DNA of 8,680 bases from positions 1 to 8,680 of the forward strand of contig JAGWXQ010000051.1 of assembly GCA_018969805.1 (NCBI GenBank), given 5' to 3'. This DNA comes from Paenibacillaceae bacterium (GTDB lineage Bacteria > Bacillota > Bacilli > Paenibacillales > YIM-B00363). Position 1 is the first letter of the stretch, and each line of letters begins with the position of its first letter. Below are positions 1-6,268 of this stretch, in pieces. A model generated the notes under the pieces. It ran no database searches. It was not told the origin of the DNA and saw nothing but the letters and a program-made list of their open reading frames with translations. The position numbers and the translations under genes were made by a program.

Positions 1-338
1 AGCGTCTGGATATGCTCTGGAATCGCCCGCTCGGGTTTGCACAACGAAAAAAACGACTCCTCTTCGATCACGCGTAAGCCGCGCACGACGATCGCGCCAC
101 ACGCAATAATTTCGTCTCCGTGGTGCGCCATAAAGCCGGTCGTCTCCAAATCAAAAACGACGACATCCATATCTGACAGCAGCACATCAAGGGCGCGGTG
201 GTGGCGTTGTTGTTTCATCGTCTGGCGCAAAAACGCCATTTGTTGGGCGGTCTGCGCACCACGAAACACCGAATGCACCGCAGAGGGCAACCCGCCCATC
301 TTGTAAATCGTCCACAAATCGCTGCGCGGGCGTGTCAT
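1..338 (-). CDS. DnaQ-like 3'-5' exonuclease domain protein (partial, 3' end outside window)
   Basis: Only the first 112 residues are in the window. After an N-terminal stretch of about 57 residues with no recognised domain comes a hydrophobic strand leading into VFDLETTGF (61-69). This is the ExoI motif of the DEDD exonuclease superfamily, with metal-binding D63 and E65, and GDEIIACGAIVV follows. The family removes nucleotides from DNA or RNA 3' ends and includes the DNA polymerase III epsilon subunit, but this protein is probably a stand-alone nuclease, not the replicative proofreader. The start is firm: GGAGGG lies 7 bases before the ATG, and that ATG shares ATGA with the stop of the DUF294 gene upstream, so the two are probably translationally coupled. 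ExoII and ExoIII motifs lie outside the window and could not be checked. The substrate is unknown. Confidence 0.85.
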   Translation of the reverse strand, partial: MTRPRSDLWTIYKMGGLPSAVHSVFRGAQTAQQMAFLRQTMKQQRHHRALDVLLSDMDVVVFDLETTGFMAHHGDEIIACGAIVVRGLRVIEEESFFSLCKPERAIPEHIQT

Positions 339-1387
339 CGGTGTTCCCTCCGCAGAATGAATTTTGCAACGACTTTTTGCAGTTGTCTCCCAATGCGTAC
401 GATGTCGCGCAATACGGGCTTTACGTCTTTGGTCAGTAAGTCGGCAGGGAGCATTTTTGACGCATGTGCGACCCCCGATCCGCGCGCAGCCATCTCACGC
501 AAGCGGAGCACGTCGCAAAACGCCGCTTGCCAATCGTCCACGTGCGCAGCCCACTCATCGGGCAGTGCGTTCCGCAACGCACGCATGCGCTTGAGCGTCG
601 ATGTTTCCTCGATGCAAAACCACAAAGCAAGCAACCGAATTGCGCTTACAAACGGCAAATATACCCCGTATTTGATGTCGATGCCTCCAGCGTCTGTTCC
701 GTACCGTTCGGTCAACAAATTGCCCATCAGTCCAAACAGCAGTTTGTAGCGCATCGTATTTGTGAGCAAACGAGGCCATACGTCTTTGTCGCGCGCCAAT
801 GCGTGCATGAGCATCCGCTTCATCGACGTGCACGCCGCATCGTCTCCATATACCGTGCGCGCATCGGCAAGCACGAGCAACTGACGCAATGCAAAAAAGT
901 CTTGGCTGTTCATCCGTGTAGCGATGTGGGCGCACCACTGATCGAGCGTCATGCACCACTCCGGTTCACATGCGAGCACGCGCCCTTCACATAAGTCGTA
1001 CCCGTGAGCATACAGCGCATCACATACCCGCTGCCCAAGGACGGCTCCATCGACGTCTTCTCCGATGATAAGCCCATTGTCCTGATCACTGTGTACGGTC
1101 ATTTCTTGCCGACCTGCACTGCCGACGACAAAAAACGCCACTGTGCTCTGCCCACACAAGAGCGTATGCGTCTGCCCGACGACCCGCTGCATGACGATGT
1201 CGTGCCACACGTGCATGCGCTCGTATGCGTCCATCATCGGGGCACCACCGCGCACGCACCACGGCATGTGTGCATTAGCGCGCACCGTTGTTCTCATTTG
1301 TGCGATGACCGATGCACGAAGCGAGGACAACGCGTCCGTTGACCTCGCCTGCTCCAACAATGCATCCCACTCATCGTGTATGCGCAT
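335..1387 (-). CDS. DUF294 nucleotidyltransferase-like protein
   Basis: This is a 350-residue soluble protein. Residues 1-80 are a mostly helical lead-in. The nucleotidyltransferase core follows, with FFVVGSAGRQEMTVHSDQD at 85-103. It matches the G-S-x-x-R-x-E-x(4)-S-D-x-D signature of the DUF294/GlnD-type fold, in which D101 and D103 would bind the catalytic metal. LADARTVYGD (173-182) and IDIKYGVYLPFVSAIRLLAL (237-256) are typical of the helical C-terminal substrate-binding part (DUF294_C). Many relatives carry CBS domains, and none is seen here. The ATG chosen overlaps the ammonium transporter stop codon (TAATG) and no good ribosome binding site precedes it, so translation probably depends on reinitiation. 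The same frame is open upstream to 1564, but that part lies inside the transporter gene. Transferase activity and target are unproven. Relation to GlnD, which modifies PII proteins, makes a nitrogen-signalling role an attractive inference. Confidence 0.88.
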   Translation of the reverse strand: MRIHDEWDALLEQARSTDALSSLRASVIAQMRTTVRANAHMPWCVRGGAPMMDAYERMHVWHDIVMQRVVGQTHTLLCGQSTVAFFVVGSAGRQEMTVHSDQDNGLIIGEDVDGAVLGQRVCDALYAHGYDLCEGRVLACEPEWCMTLDQWCAHIATRMNSQDFFALRQLLVLADARTVYGDDAACTSMKRMLMHALARDKDVWPRLLTNTMRYKLLFGLMGNLLTERYGTDAGGIDIKYGVYLPFVSAIRLLALWFCIEETSTLKRMRALRNALPDEWAAHVDDWQAAFCDVLRLREMAARGSGVAHASKMLPADLLTKDVKPVLRDIVRIGRQLQKVVAKFILRREHR

Positions 1388-2745
1388 TATTTTTTCATCG
1401 ACTCGGGATACCCGTAGGCACCGTGCTCGCTCAAATCCAGACCGATCACTTCTTGTTCTTCCGTCACCCGCAAGCCGATCGCCTTCTTGATAAACCACAG
1501 CAACACAAACGATACGACAAACGCATACAACCCACATACAACGACCCCTTGGACTTGCACCCACAACTGCTCTGCACTTCCGGAATACAGCAATCCGGGC
1601 TTTCCTACCGCCGCGCGCTTAACCAAGTCTGGATGCGCAAAAAAGCCATTGGACAGCGTCCCCCAAATGCCCGCCACACCGTGTACCGACAGCGCGTAAA
1701 TCGGATCGTCAATTTTGCATTTCTCAAAAAAGCGCATACTTCCAATGACGAGCGCACCAGCCACACCACCAATAACGACCGCCGCCCACGGCTGCACAAA
1801 TGCACACGATGCAGTAATCGCGACGAGCCCTGCAAGCGTACCATTGAGCGTTGCCGTGATGTCGGCTTTCCCACTCGTGAGCCACGACAAGAAAAAGGCA
1901 ACTGCAGCACTCGCGCCCGTAGCGAGCAATGTCGTAAAGGCGACGTAGCCAAAATACCCATCACCGACACCGACCGTGCTGCCCGCATTAAACCCAAACC
2001 ACCCGACCCATAGCAAAAGAACACCCATTGCGGAAAACACCTGATTGTGCCCCAAAATGGCGTTTGCCGTACCGTCCTTGTTGTACTTCCCGATGCGTGG
2101 ACCGAGCAACAGCGTCGCCGCAAGCGCTGCGCATGCGCCCGTCAGATGGACGACGGTCGAGCCGGCGAAATCTTGCTTGGAGCCAAACAACCAGCCATTT
2201 CCTCCCCAAATCCAGTGCGCGATCACGGGATAAATGAGTGCCGTAAACAAAATGGTAAACAGCGCATACACAGACAGCTTACCCCGCTCGGCAAAACCGC
2301 CCCACGCGATCGACAGCGAAATGGCCGCAAATGCAAACTGGAACAAAAAGAAGATCGAGCCCGGATACGATACTTCTCCCGTATCTGAGAAATTTGGAAG
2401 GTAAAAGTAATCGCCGAGGCCGATAAACGCATTTCCTTCCCCACCAAAAATGAATCCATATCCGATCGCCCAAAATACGAGCGCACTTAACCCCACTGTA
2501 AATATTGTCTTTCCGGCAACGTGCCCTGCATTTTTCATTCTCGTCGAGCCCGTCTCAAGCATGATGAATCCGCCTTGCATGAGCAGCACGAGCAAAAATG
2601 CAAGCATAATCCATAGCGCATTAAGCCCCATATTGAGCAGCTTGACCGACTCCTCGACTGCTCCATCTGCAGCAAATGCACTTGCGGGCACGGCACACAA
2701 CGCCACTGCACCGCATAAGACCCCGATGACGGACAACTTCCTCAT
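1387..2745 (-). CDS. amt: Ammonium transporter (Amt/MEP family)
   Basis: This 452-residue polytopic membrane channel takes up ammonium for assimilation. A probable signal peptide (about residues 1-25, ending ASAFA) is followed by the 11-helix Amt core. Landmarks, aligned to E. coli AmtB from memory: the first-helix motif MQGGFIMLETG (56-66), gate phenylalanines F139 and F252, D192 in DFAGSTVVH, and the pore twin histidines H200 and H355. The C-terminal tail GLDLSEHGAYGYPE is the region that meets PII proteins in other Amt channels. AAAGGAG lies 8 bases before the ATG. An in-frame GTG at 2754 is rejected because it lies within that ribosome binding region. No glnK (PII) gene is visible beside it, which is unusual for amt operons. 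Instead the DUF294 gene follows with a one-base overlap. A TnrA/GlnR-like box sits in the leader. Confidence 0.97.
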   Translation of the reverse strand: MRKLSVIGVLCGAVALCAVPASAFAADGAVEESVKLLNMGLNALWIMLAFLLVLLMQGGFIMLETGSTRMKNAGHVAGKTIFTVGLSALVFWAIGYGFIFGGEGNAFIGLGDYFYLPNFSDTGEVSYPGSIFFLFQFAFAAISLSIAWGGFAERGKLSVYALFTILFTALIYPVIAHWIWGGNGWLFGSKQDFAGSTVVHLTGACAALAATLLLGPRIGKYNKDGTANAILGHNQVFSAMGVLLLWVGWFGFNAGSTVGVGDGYFGYVAFTTLLATGASAAVAFFLSWLTSGKADITATLNGTLAGLVAITASCAFVQPWAAVVIGGVAGALVIGSMRFFEKCKIDDPIYALSVHGVAGIWGTLSNGFFAHPDLVKRAAVGKPGLLYSGSAEQLWVQVQGVVVCGLYAFVVSFVLLWFIKKAIGLRVTEEQEVIGLDLSEHGAYGYPESMKK

Positions 2746-2766
2746 TTGCCCCACTCCTTTTCACGA

Positions 2767-2783
2767 TGTGATGAATGCTGACA
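2767..2783 (-). promoter_or_regulatory. TnrA/GlnR-type operator in the amt leader
   Basis: On the minus strand this reads TGTCAGCATTCATCACA. It fits the TGTNA-N7-TNACA consensus of the Bacillus nitrogen regulators TnrA and GlnR at every fixed position, and its centre is A/T-rich as expected. It lies about 15-31 bases downstream of the predicted transcription start. Binding there would most simply repress, as GlnR does when nitrogen is plentiful. Which regulator binds cannot be told from the sequence. Confidence 0.65.
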
Positions 2784-2804
2784 CTATATGGTACTGATGC
2801 TCTC

Positions 2805-2833
2805 ATTATACGCCATATTGGAGTGCGATGCAA
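2805..2833 (-). promoter_or_regulatory. Candidate sigma-A promoter of the amt operon
   Basis: On the minus strand a perfect TATAAT -10 (2805-2810) follows TTGCAT (2828-2833) at the ideal 17-base spacing. The -35 is weak, matching the TTGACA consensus only in TTG, which suits a regulated promoter. Transcription would start near 2798, giving a leader of about 53 bases before the amt ATG. Confidence 0.65.
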
Positions 2834-2995
2834 GTGCACAAAGCAATTTTTTTTGCCCAATTCATGCGCGCCGATTGTCCGTGGTGGGTTGTACATCCAT
2901 TTTTTTCAGATATGGCTGCCCTTTTTCCTCCTTGCGCCTCACATGGATGTCTGCGCACGTACATCTCCGACACAATTTTGCCGCATACACGCCCT

Positions 2996-3024
2996 TTGAC
3001 GATGCACGACCGACGTGCTATAAT
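2996..3024 (+). promoter_or_regulatory. Strong sigma-A promoter of the yugP-like gene
   Basis: TTGACG (2996-3001), a 17-base spacer and a perfect TATAAT (3019-3024) form a near-consensus vegetative promoter. A TG one base before the -10 (3016-3017) also makes it an extended -10 type. Transcription should start near 3031, leaving a leader of about 118 bases before the ATG at 3149. Confidence 0.85.
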
Positions 3025-3026
3025 CA

Positions 3027-3089
3027 AAATTGGCTGAGGGAGACGCGACATCCGGCGCACACATCGATGATGTCTTTCTTAGCCAATTT
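3027..3089 (+). repeat. Long inverted repeat / hairpin at the 5' end of the yugP-like mRNA
   Basis: AAATTGGCT (3027-3035) pairs perfectly with AGCCAATTT (3081-3089). The stem extends inward through GAG/CTT with one G-U pair. A nested pair, GACATC (3047-3052) with GATGTC (3069-3074), lies inside. The left arm begins at the predicted transcription start, so the RNA may keep only about UGGCUGAG of it, still an 8-base-pair stem. There is no U-run after the right arm, so it is not an ordinary terminator. It could stabilise the mRNA, be a regulatory leader, or act as a DNA operator. It matches no riboswitch class I know. Confidence 0.55.
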
Positions 3090-3148
3090 CACATTTGTAC
3101 GGCGTATTTGACCTAAGTTCCCGTTCCCACATCAAAGGAGGAATGCGC

Positions 3149-3838
3149 ATGGACGGCGGTTTGTTTTTTCATCCGATGGATTTTCTCATTATTATTGCGA
3201 TGGGCATTGCCATTTGGGCTCAGTTTCGCGTGAAGAAGACGTTTGTGCGATGGTCTGCTGTCGCTACGAAGCATGGGCGTACAGGATACGCTGCAGCACG
3301 CGCACTGCTCGACCGGCACGGACTCGACGACGTACGCATTGAGCCGATCGCGGGTACGTTGACTGACCATTATGATCCGAGGCAGCGGGTTGTCCGTCTT
3401 TCTGAACACGTGTATTCTTCTTCTTCGATCGCAGCGGTGTCTGTCGCCTGCCACGAAGTGGGGCATGCGCTCCAGCACCATCAGTCGTACCCGATGCTCG
3501 TACTCCGCCATCGCTTCTTCCCAGTCGTATCGCTGACGTCTGGCGTAGCGCCGATTCTTTTGATCGCAGGCTTTCTGTTGCAAGCATCTGGGCTTTTGCT
3601 CATTGGGATTTTGTTCTTTAGTTGCGCGGTCTTATTCCAGCTCATTACGTTGCCTGTTGAGTTTGATGCAAGCGCACGTGCGCGGCGGTTGATGGTCGCC
3701 GAAGGGTTTATCGTCAATGCCGAGGAGGCGGGTGTCTCCAAAGTGCTCAATGCCGCTGCCCTGACGTACGTCGCCGGCACACTGATCGCCCTGCTTGAGC
3801 TCATCAAATACATCATGATTTTCACAAACCGCGACTAA
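3149..3838 (+). CDS. yugP: YugP-like membrane zinc metallopeptidase
   Basis: This 229-residue membrane protein belongs to the YugP family (Zn_peptidase_2, Pfam PF04298). Members are putative neutral zinc proteases of unknown substrate. An N-terminal membrane helix (about 11-26) leads to a soluble part with GTLTDHYDP (69-77), typical of the family. The zinc site CHEVGHALQHH follows, with H102, E103 and H106. Two hydrophobic segments (about 125-169) then lead to LPVEFDASARA (168-178), where E171 is the likely third zinc ligand. A last helix lies near 203-225. The ATG is chosen because AAAGGAGG lies 7 bases upstream. An ATG two codons earlier is too close to that site, and a TTG at 3095 has no ribosome binding site. 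It is a single-gene transcript with a strong promoter and its own terminator. Confidence 0.92.
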   Translation: MDGGLFFHPMDFLIIIAMGIAIWAQFRVKKTFVRWSAVATKHGRTGYAAARALLDRHGLDDVRIEPIAGTLTDHYDPRQRVVRLSEHVYSSSSIAAVSVACHEVGHALQHHQSYPMLVLRHRFFPVVSLTSGVAPILLIAGFLLQASGLLLIGILFFSCAVLFQLITLPVEFDASARARRLMVAEGFIVNAEEAGVSKVLNAAALTYVAGTLIALLELIKYIMIFTNRD

Positions 3839-3846
3839 TTCCGTTT

Positions 3847-3890
3847 CCCCAATAAAAAACCTCTCCCATTGGAGAGGTTTTTTATTGGGG
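3847..3890. terminator. Bidirectional rho-independent terminator
   Basis: CCCCAATAAAAAACCTCTCC (3847-3866), loop CATT and GGAGAGGTTTTTTATTGGGG (3871-3890) form a perfect 20-base-pair stem. The GC-rich core is CCTCTCC/GGAGAGG, with a six-base T-run after it on each strand. It serves the yugP-like gene (plus) and the gltC-like gene (minus). The last codons and TAA stop of the latter (3882-3884) lie inside the stem. Confidence 0.95.
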
Positions 3891-4793
3891 CATTATGGGG
3901 TGTATCGTCTGAAACTGTTCGATCAAAAACAACCGAAACGCTTCTGCCACGCGTGGCAACGTCTCTTGCTTGCGCTGGATCAGTCCGACCGTCCGCACGA
4001 CTTCCGGGTGGGTAATCGGTACGGCTGCTGGCATAATCGGCCCCGTCTCAACGAGTGCCATTGCGGGGAGCATGCTCACACCGAGCCCTGCAGCAACGAG
4101 TCCACGAATCGTGTCCGTTTCCTCCCCCTCAAACCCAATGTGCGGGACAAACCCTGCTTGCGCACACGCCTCCAATACGATCGCGCGCAATGAATACCGC
4201 TCACTAAACATCACAAACGACTCATCTTGTAATTGATCAAGCCGAATTCCTTCTTTGTGCTGCGCAAACGGATGGTTGTGGGGCAATATGGCATGCAACG
4301 GCTCGCTCATGAGCCAATCCCCGTGCACACCGTCGTGGGCAGGAGGAAAAGGGGAAATAAACGCCAAATCAATGCGTCGGCAAAGGACCGAATCGATCAG
4401 CTGCGGATACGTTCCCTGCTGGAGTACAAACTTCACGTTTTGATGTGTTTTGCGGTACGATGCCAACAAGGTCGGGAGGACATAAATACCGAGGCTGTGC
4501 GGAAACCCAATGCGCACTTCCCCTTTTTCCGGATGTTCAAACTGCTGTGCATCGATGCATGCACGATCAATATCTTGAAGCAACGGCGCAATGCGCTCAT
4601 AAAAAAACCGACCCGCGTGCGTAATTTGGACGTTTCGCCCGCGCGTCGTAAACAACTGCACACCGAGCTCTTGCTCCAATAAATGAATTTGCCGACTCAT
4701 CGCCGATTGCGCAATCCGATGATGCTGTGACGCATGGGTAATGTGCTCCATCTGCGCGACAGTGACGAAATAGTGCAGCTGCCTAAGCTCCAT
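3882..4793 (-). CDS. gltC: LysR-family regulator, GltC-like
   Basis: This 303-residue LysR-type regulator has a winged helix-turn-helix at about residues 1-60, seen in MELRQLHYFVTVAQ and AQSAMSRQIHLLEQELG. A linker and an effector-binding domain (about 90-300) follow, the latter beginning GEVRIGFPHSLG. The sequence resembles B. subtilis GltC along its whole length, as I recall that protein: RQLHYF, AQSAMSRQI, VRIGFPHSL, LRAIVLEACAQAGF and GLVAAGLGVSMLP all correspond. GltC activates the glutamate synthase genes gltAB and senses 2-oxoglutarate and glutamate. No gltAB is in the window, so orthology is inferred from sequence alone. GGGAGG precedes the ATG by 6 bases. That site and the ATG lie inside the end of the rhomboid gene, an 11-base overlap, so the two are probably co-transcribed. 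Transcription ends at the shared terminator. Confidence 0.85.
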   Translation of the reverse strand: MELRQLHYFVTVAQMEHITHASQHHRIAQSAMSRQIHLLEQELGVQLFTTRGRNVQITHAGRFFYERIAPLLQDIDRACIDAQQFEHPEKGEVRIGFPHSLGIYVLPTLLASYRKTHQNVKFVLQQGTYPQLIDSVLCRRIDLAFISPFPPAHDGVHGDWLMSEPLHAILPHNHPFAQHKEGIRLDQLQDESFVMFSERYSLRAIVLEACAQAGFVPHIGFEGEETDTIRGLVAAGLGVSMLPAMALVETGPIMPAAVPITHPEVVRTVGLIQRKQETLPRVAEAFRLFLIEQFQTIHPIMPQ

Positions 4794-5418
4794 CGACACC
4801 CTCCCGCCGTGGCAACACGTACCGCGCCACGAGCGCATACACAAATCCCCCGACAAATCCCCCAACATGCGCGGACATATTGACATTGGAAAACAACAAC
4901 GAAAAACCAAATCCAATGATCAGCAACGCCCATACCATCCTGCGCTCTGCCACACCCAAAAAACTTGGAATGCGCCACATCAACAACACATACGCCCCAT
5001 ACAGCCCGTACACCATCCCACTCGCTCCGATCGAACTGACTGCGTCGTAGTACAAAAACGTAAATACGTTGCCAATAAAGCCCGAAACCAACAACAAGCC
5101 CGCAAACAACCACGACGACAACAACCGCTCAAGCGGTGGCGAAAATACGTATAAGAAAAATACATTAAACAACAGATGCATCCAATCGGCATGCAAAAAC
5201 GCCGAGGTGAAGTAATCCCAATACGTCGGCTGAATGCCCATCATCGGATCGGTATAAAATGCTCCAAACGTCCGCTTGAGTACATCGACATCACTTTGCG
5301 TCACAAACGCCCACACAAAAAAACCGACGTGCACAGCGATCATAAGTGCACAAAACGACGCCCCGACAGGATACAATCGTGCATATTCACTCAGCTTTTC
5401 CATGCGCAGAAAATGCAT
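4783..5418 (-). CDS. Rhomboid-family intramembrane serine protease
   Basis: This 211-residue membrane protein has about six hydrophobic segments. HADWMHLLFN (76-85) matches the conserved H-x(3)-H-x(2)-x-N region of rhomboids. GASG (131-134) holds the catalytic serine S133, and SAHVGG (182-187) holds the catalytic histidine H184, so the dyad is intact. Rhomboids cut membrane-spanning segments of other proteins within the bilayer. The substrate here is unknown. The ATG at 5418 is chosen because AAAGGGG lies upstream with 6 bases between. Later in-frame ATGs lack one, and in-frame starts further upstream lie outside the family alignment. It is much shorter than B. subtilis GluP and lacks that protein's TPR part, so it is a minimal rhomboid. 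It is the first gene of a pair with the gltC-like regulator. Confidence 0.93.
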   Translation of the reverse strand: MHFLRMEKLSEYARLYPVGASFCALMIAVHVGFFVWAFVTQSDVDVLKRTFGAFYTDPMMGIQPTYWDYFTSAFLHADWMHLLFNVFFLYVFSPPLERLLSSWLFAGLLLVSGFIGNVFTFLYYDAVSSIGASGMVYGLYGAYVLLMWRIPSFLGVAERRMVWALLIIGFGFSLLFSNVNMSAHVGGFVGGFVYALVARYVLPRREGVDGA

Positions 5419-5654
5419 TGCAATCCCCTTTCGCGTTGATCGATCGCCCATCCGCCACATGCATAAAACGATGCATGTTCGTCAATCATCCGTAATGATG
5501 CCCATCCGTATTTCAATACATCGATCCGTTTCACAAAAACACCTTTTGCTTCCACGGCGCATACAGCCGTCTGGTTCTCTGTTTTCAACAGCGGATGAGG
5601 ATGAACAGGAGGGTTTGTCCATCGCTTTACAGAGAAGCCCTCGTCAATGTACAA
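5391..5654 (-). pseudogene. Possible small gene or nucleotidyltransferase remnant
   Basis: One minus-strand frame is open for 87 codons here and runs 28 bases into the rhomboid gene in another frame. Its part MIDEHASFYACGGWAID recalls the N-terminal GGWAID segment of aminoglycoside-type nucleotidyltransferases. The next residues (QRERG onward) do not continue that family, and the frame ends in AWKS and a stop. The only upstream start is a TTG at 5654 inside the tpx promoter, with no ribosome binding site. A GTG near the middle has only a poor AAAAGGTG before it. It may be a decayed fragment, a real small protein or chance. Confidence 0.2.
5457..5478. repeat. Operator-like inverted repeat upstream of the rhomboid gene
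   Basis: ACATGCAT (5457-5464), six bases AAAACG and ATGCATGT (5471-5478) form a perfect 8-base inverted repeat. Each arm contains the self-palindrome ATGCAT. It is centred about 50 bases upstream of the rhomboid ATG, where an operator for the rhomboid-gltC pair could lie. The predicted RNA hairpin has no U-run. No clear promoter is seen beside it. Confidence 0.45.
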
Positions 5655-5655
5655 T
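5626..5655 (+). promoter_or_regulatory. Candidate promoter of tpx
   Basis: TTTACA (5626-5631) and TACAAT (5650-5655) are each one base from the sigma-A consensus and are 18 bases apart. They lie about 30 bases before the tpx ATG. No PerR-like palindrome is evident nearby. Confidence 0.6.
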
Positions 5656-5685
5656 TAAGTATCCACAAAAAAGGAGTTGGAACGC

Positions 5686-6210
5686 ATGCAAACGACAAAC
5701 GAACGCAGTGGTGTCGCCACCGTAAAAGGAAAGCCCCTCACATTACTCGGTGCAGTACCCCGCATCGGTGACGTCGCCCCTCCATTTACACTCGCAAAGT
5801 CGCTGTTTGAGACGGCGACACTCCACGACTTTTCTGGAAAAATCAAACTGATCAGCGTCGTCCCATCGATCGACACCGGCGTTTGCGATGCCCAGACGCG
5901 CAAGTGGAACGAATCCGCAGCCGCACTCGGTCCGTCCGTATCCATCATTACCGTATCCGCAGACCTCCCGATGGCACAAGCGCGCTGGTGCGGTGCTGCT
6001 GGTATTTCATCGATTACGATGCTCTCCGATTACAAAGACGGTTCGTTTGGCGAAGCGTACGGCGTACGCATCAAAGAGCTGCACTTGCTCATGCGCTCCG
6101 TATTTGTCATCGACAAAAACGACCGCATTACGTACACAGAAGTGCTCAGCGAAATGACCGAGCACCCCAACTACGAACACGCACTCAACGCCGTGCGCAC
6201 CTTGCTCTAA
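5686..6210 (+). CDS. tpx: Thiol peroxidase (Tpx, atypical 2-Cys peroxiredoxin)
   Basis: This 174-residue cytoplasmic enzyme reduces hydrogen peroxide and alkyl peroxides using thioredoxin. The peroxidatic cysteine is C67 in PSIDTGVCDAQTRKWN, the Tpx signature. The resolving cysteine is C102 in ARWCGAAG, so the pair for an internal disulfide is complete. LSDYKDGSFGEAYGV and a later SVFVID are also typical. The protein begins with about seven residues more than usual before the VKGKPLTLLG strand. The ATG is supported by AAGGAG with 9 bases between, and an in-frame TTG at 5677 overlaps that site and is rejected. It is a single-gene unit, divergent from the rhomboid gene and convergent with the amidase gene. 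Confidence 0.97.
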   Translation: MQTTNERSGVATVKGKPLTLLGAVPRIGDVAPPFTLAKSLFETATLHDFSGKIKLISVVPSIDTGVCDAQTRKWNESAAALGPSVSIITVSADLPMAQARWCGAAGISSITMLSDYKDGSFGEAYGVRIKELHLLMRSVFVIDKNDRITYTEVLSEMTEHPNYEHALNAVRTLL

Positions 6211-6229
6211 ATGACCGATCTTGTTGTCC

Positions 6230-6256
6230 AACACCGACCCGTCGGTGTTTTTTTTT
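6230..6256 (+). terminator. Rho-independent terminator of tpx
   Basis: AACACCGA, loop CCCG and TCGGTGTT form an 8-base-pair stem, and the T-run from 6248 to 6256 gives nine consecutive Ts. It lies 20 bases after the tpx stop. In the minus direction the hairpin is followed by GGAC, not a T-run, so it should not end the amidase transcript efficiently. Confidence 0.92.
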
Positions 6257-6268
6257 ATGCACCACGCA

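Larger units (their letters stand above)
2746..3148. other. Divergent intergenic region between amt and the yugP-like gene
   Basis: These 403 bases hold the amt promoter and operator on the left and the yugP-like promoter and leader hairpin on the right. Between the two promoters lies about 160 bases with no convincing gene. The reading frames there lack a start codon properly spaced from a ribosome binding site. An isolated inverted repeat, ACATCCAT (2893-2900) and ATGGATGT (2943-2950), encloses about 42 bases. It could be chance or a weak regulatory structure. Confidence 0.6.

Noticed and set aside
1388..1564. N-terminal extension of the DUF294 gene in the same frame
   Set aside because: It lies wholly inside the ammonium transporter gene and reads as an unlikely Cys/Val/Arg-rich sequence. 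The ATG at 1387 forms a normal TAATG junction.
2806..3060. 84-codon minus-strand frame in the amt upstream region
   Set aside because: It overlaps both divergent promoters, has no well-spaced ribosome binding site and resembles no known protein.
3027..3148. A known riboswitch in the leader of the yugP-like gene
   Set aside because: I found no core motif of the TPP, SAM, FMN, manganese, magnesium, ZTP or preQ1 classes, and no alternative terminator.
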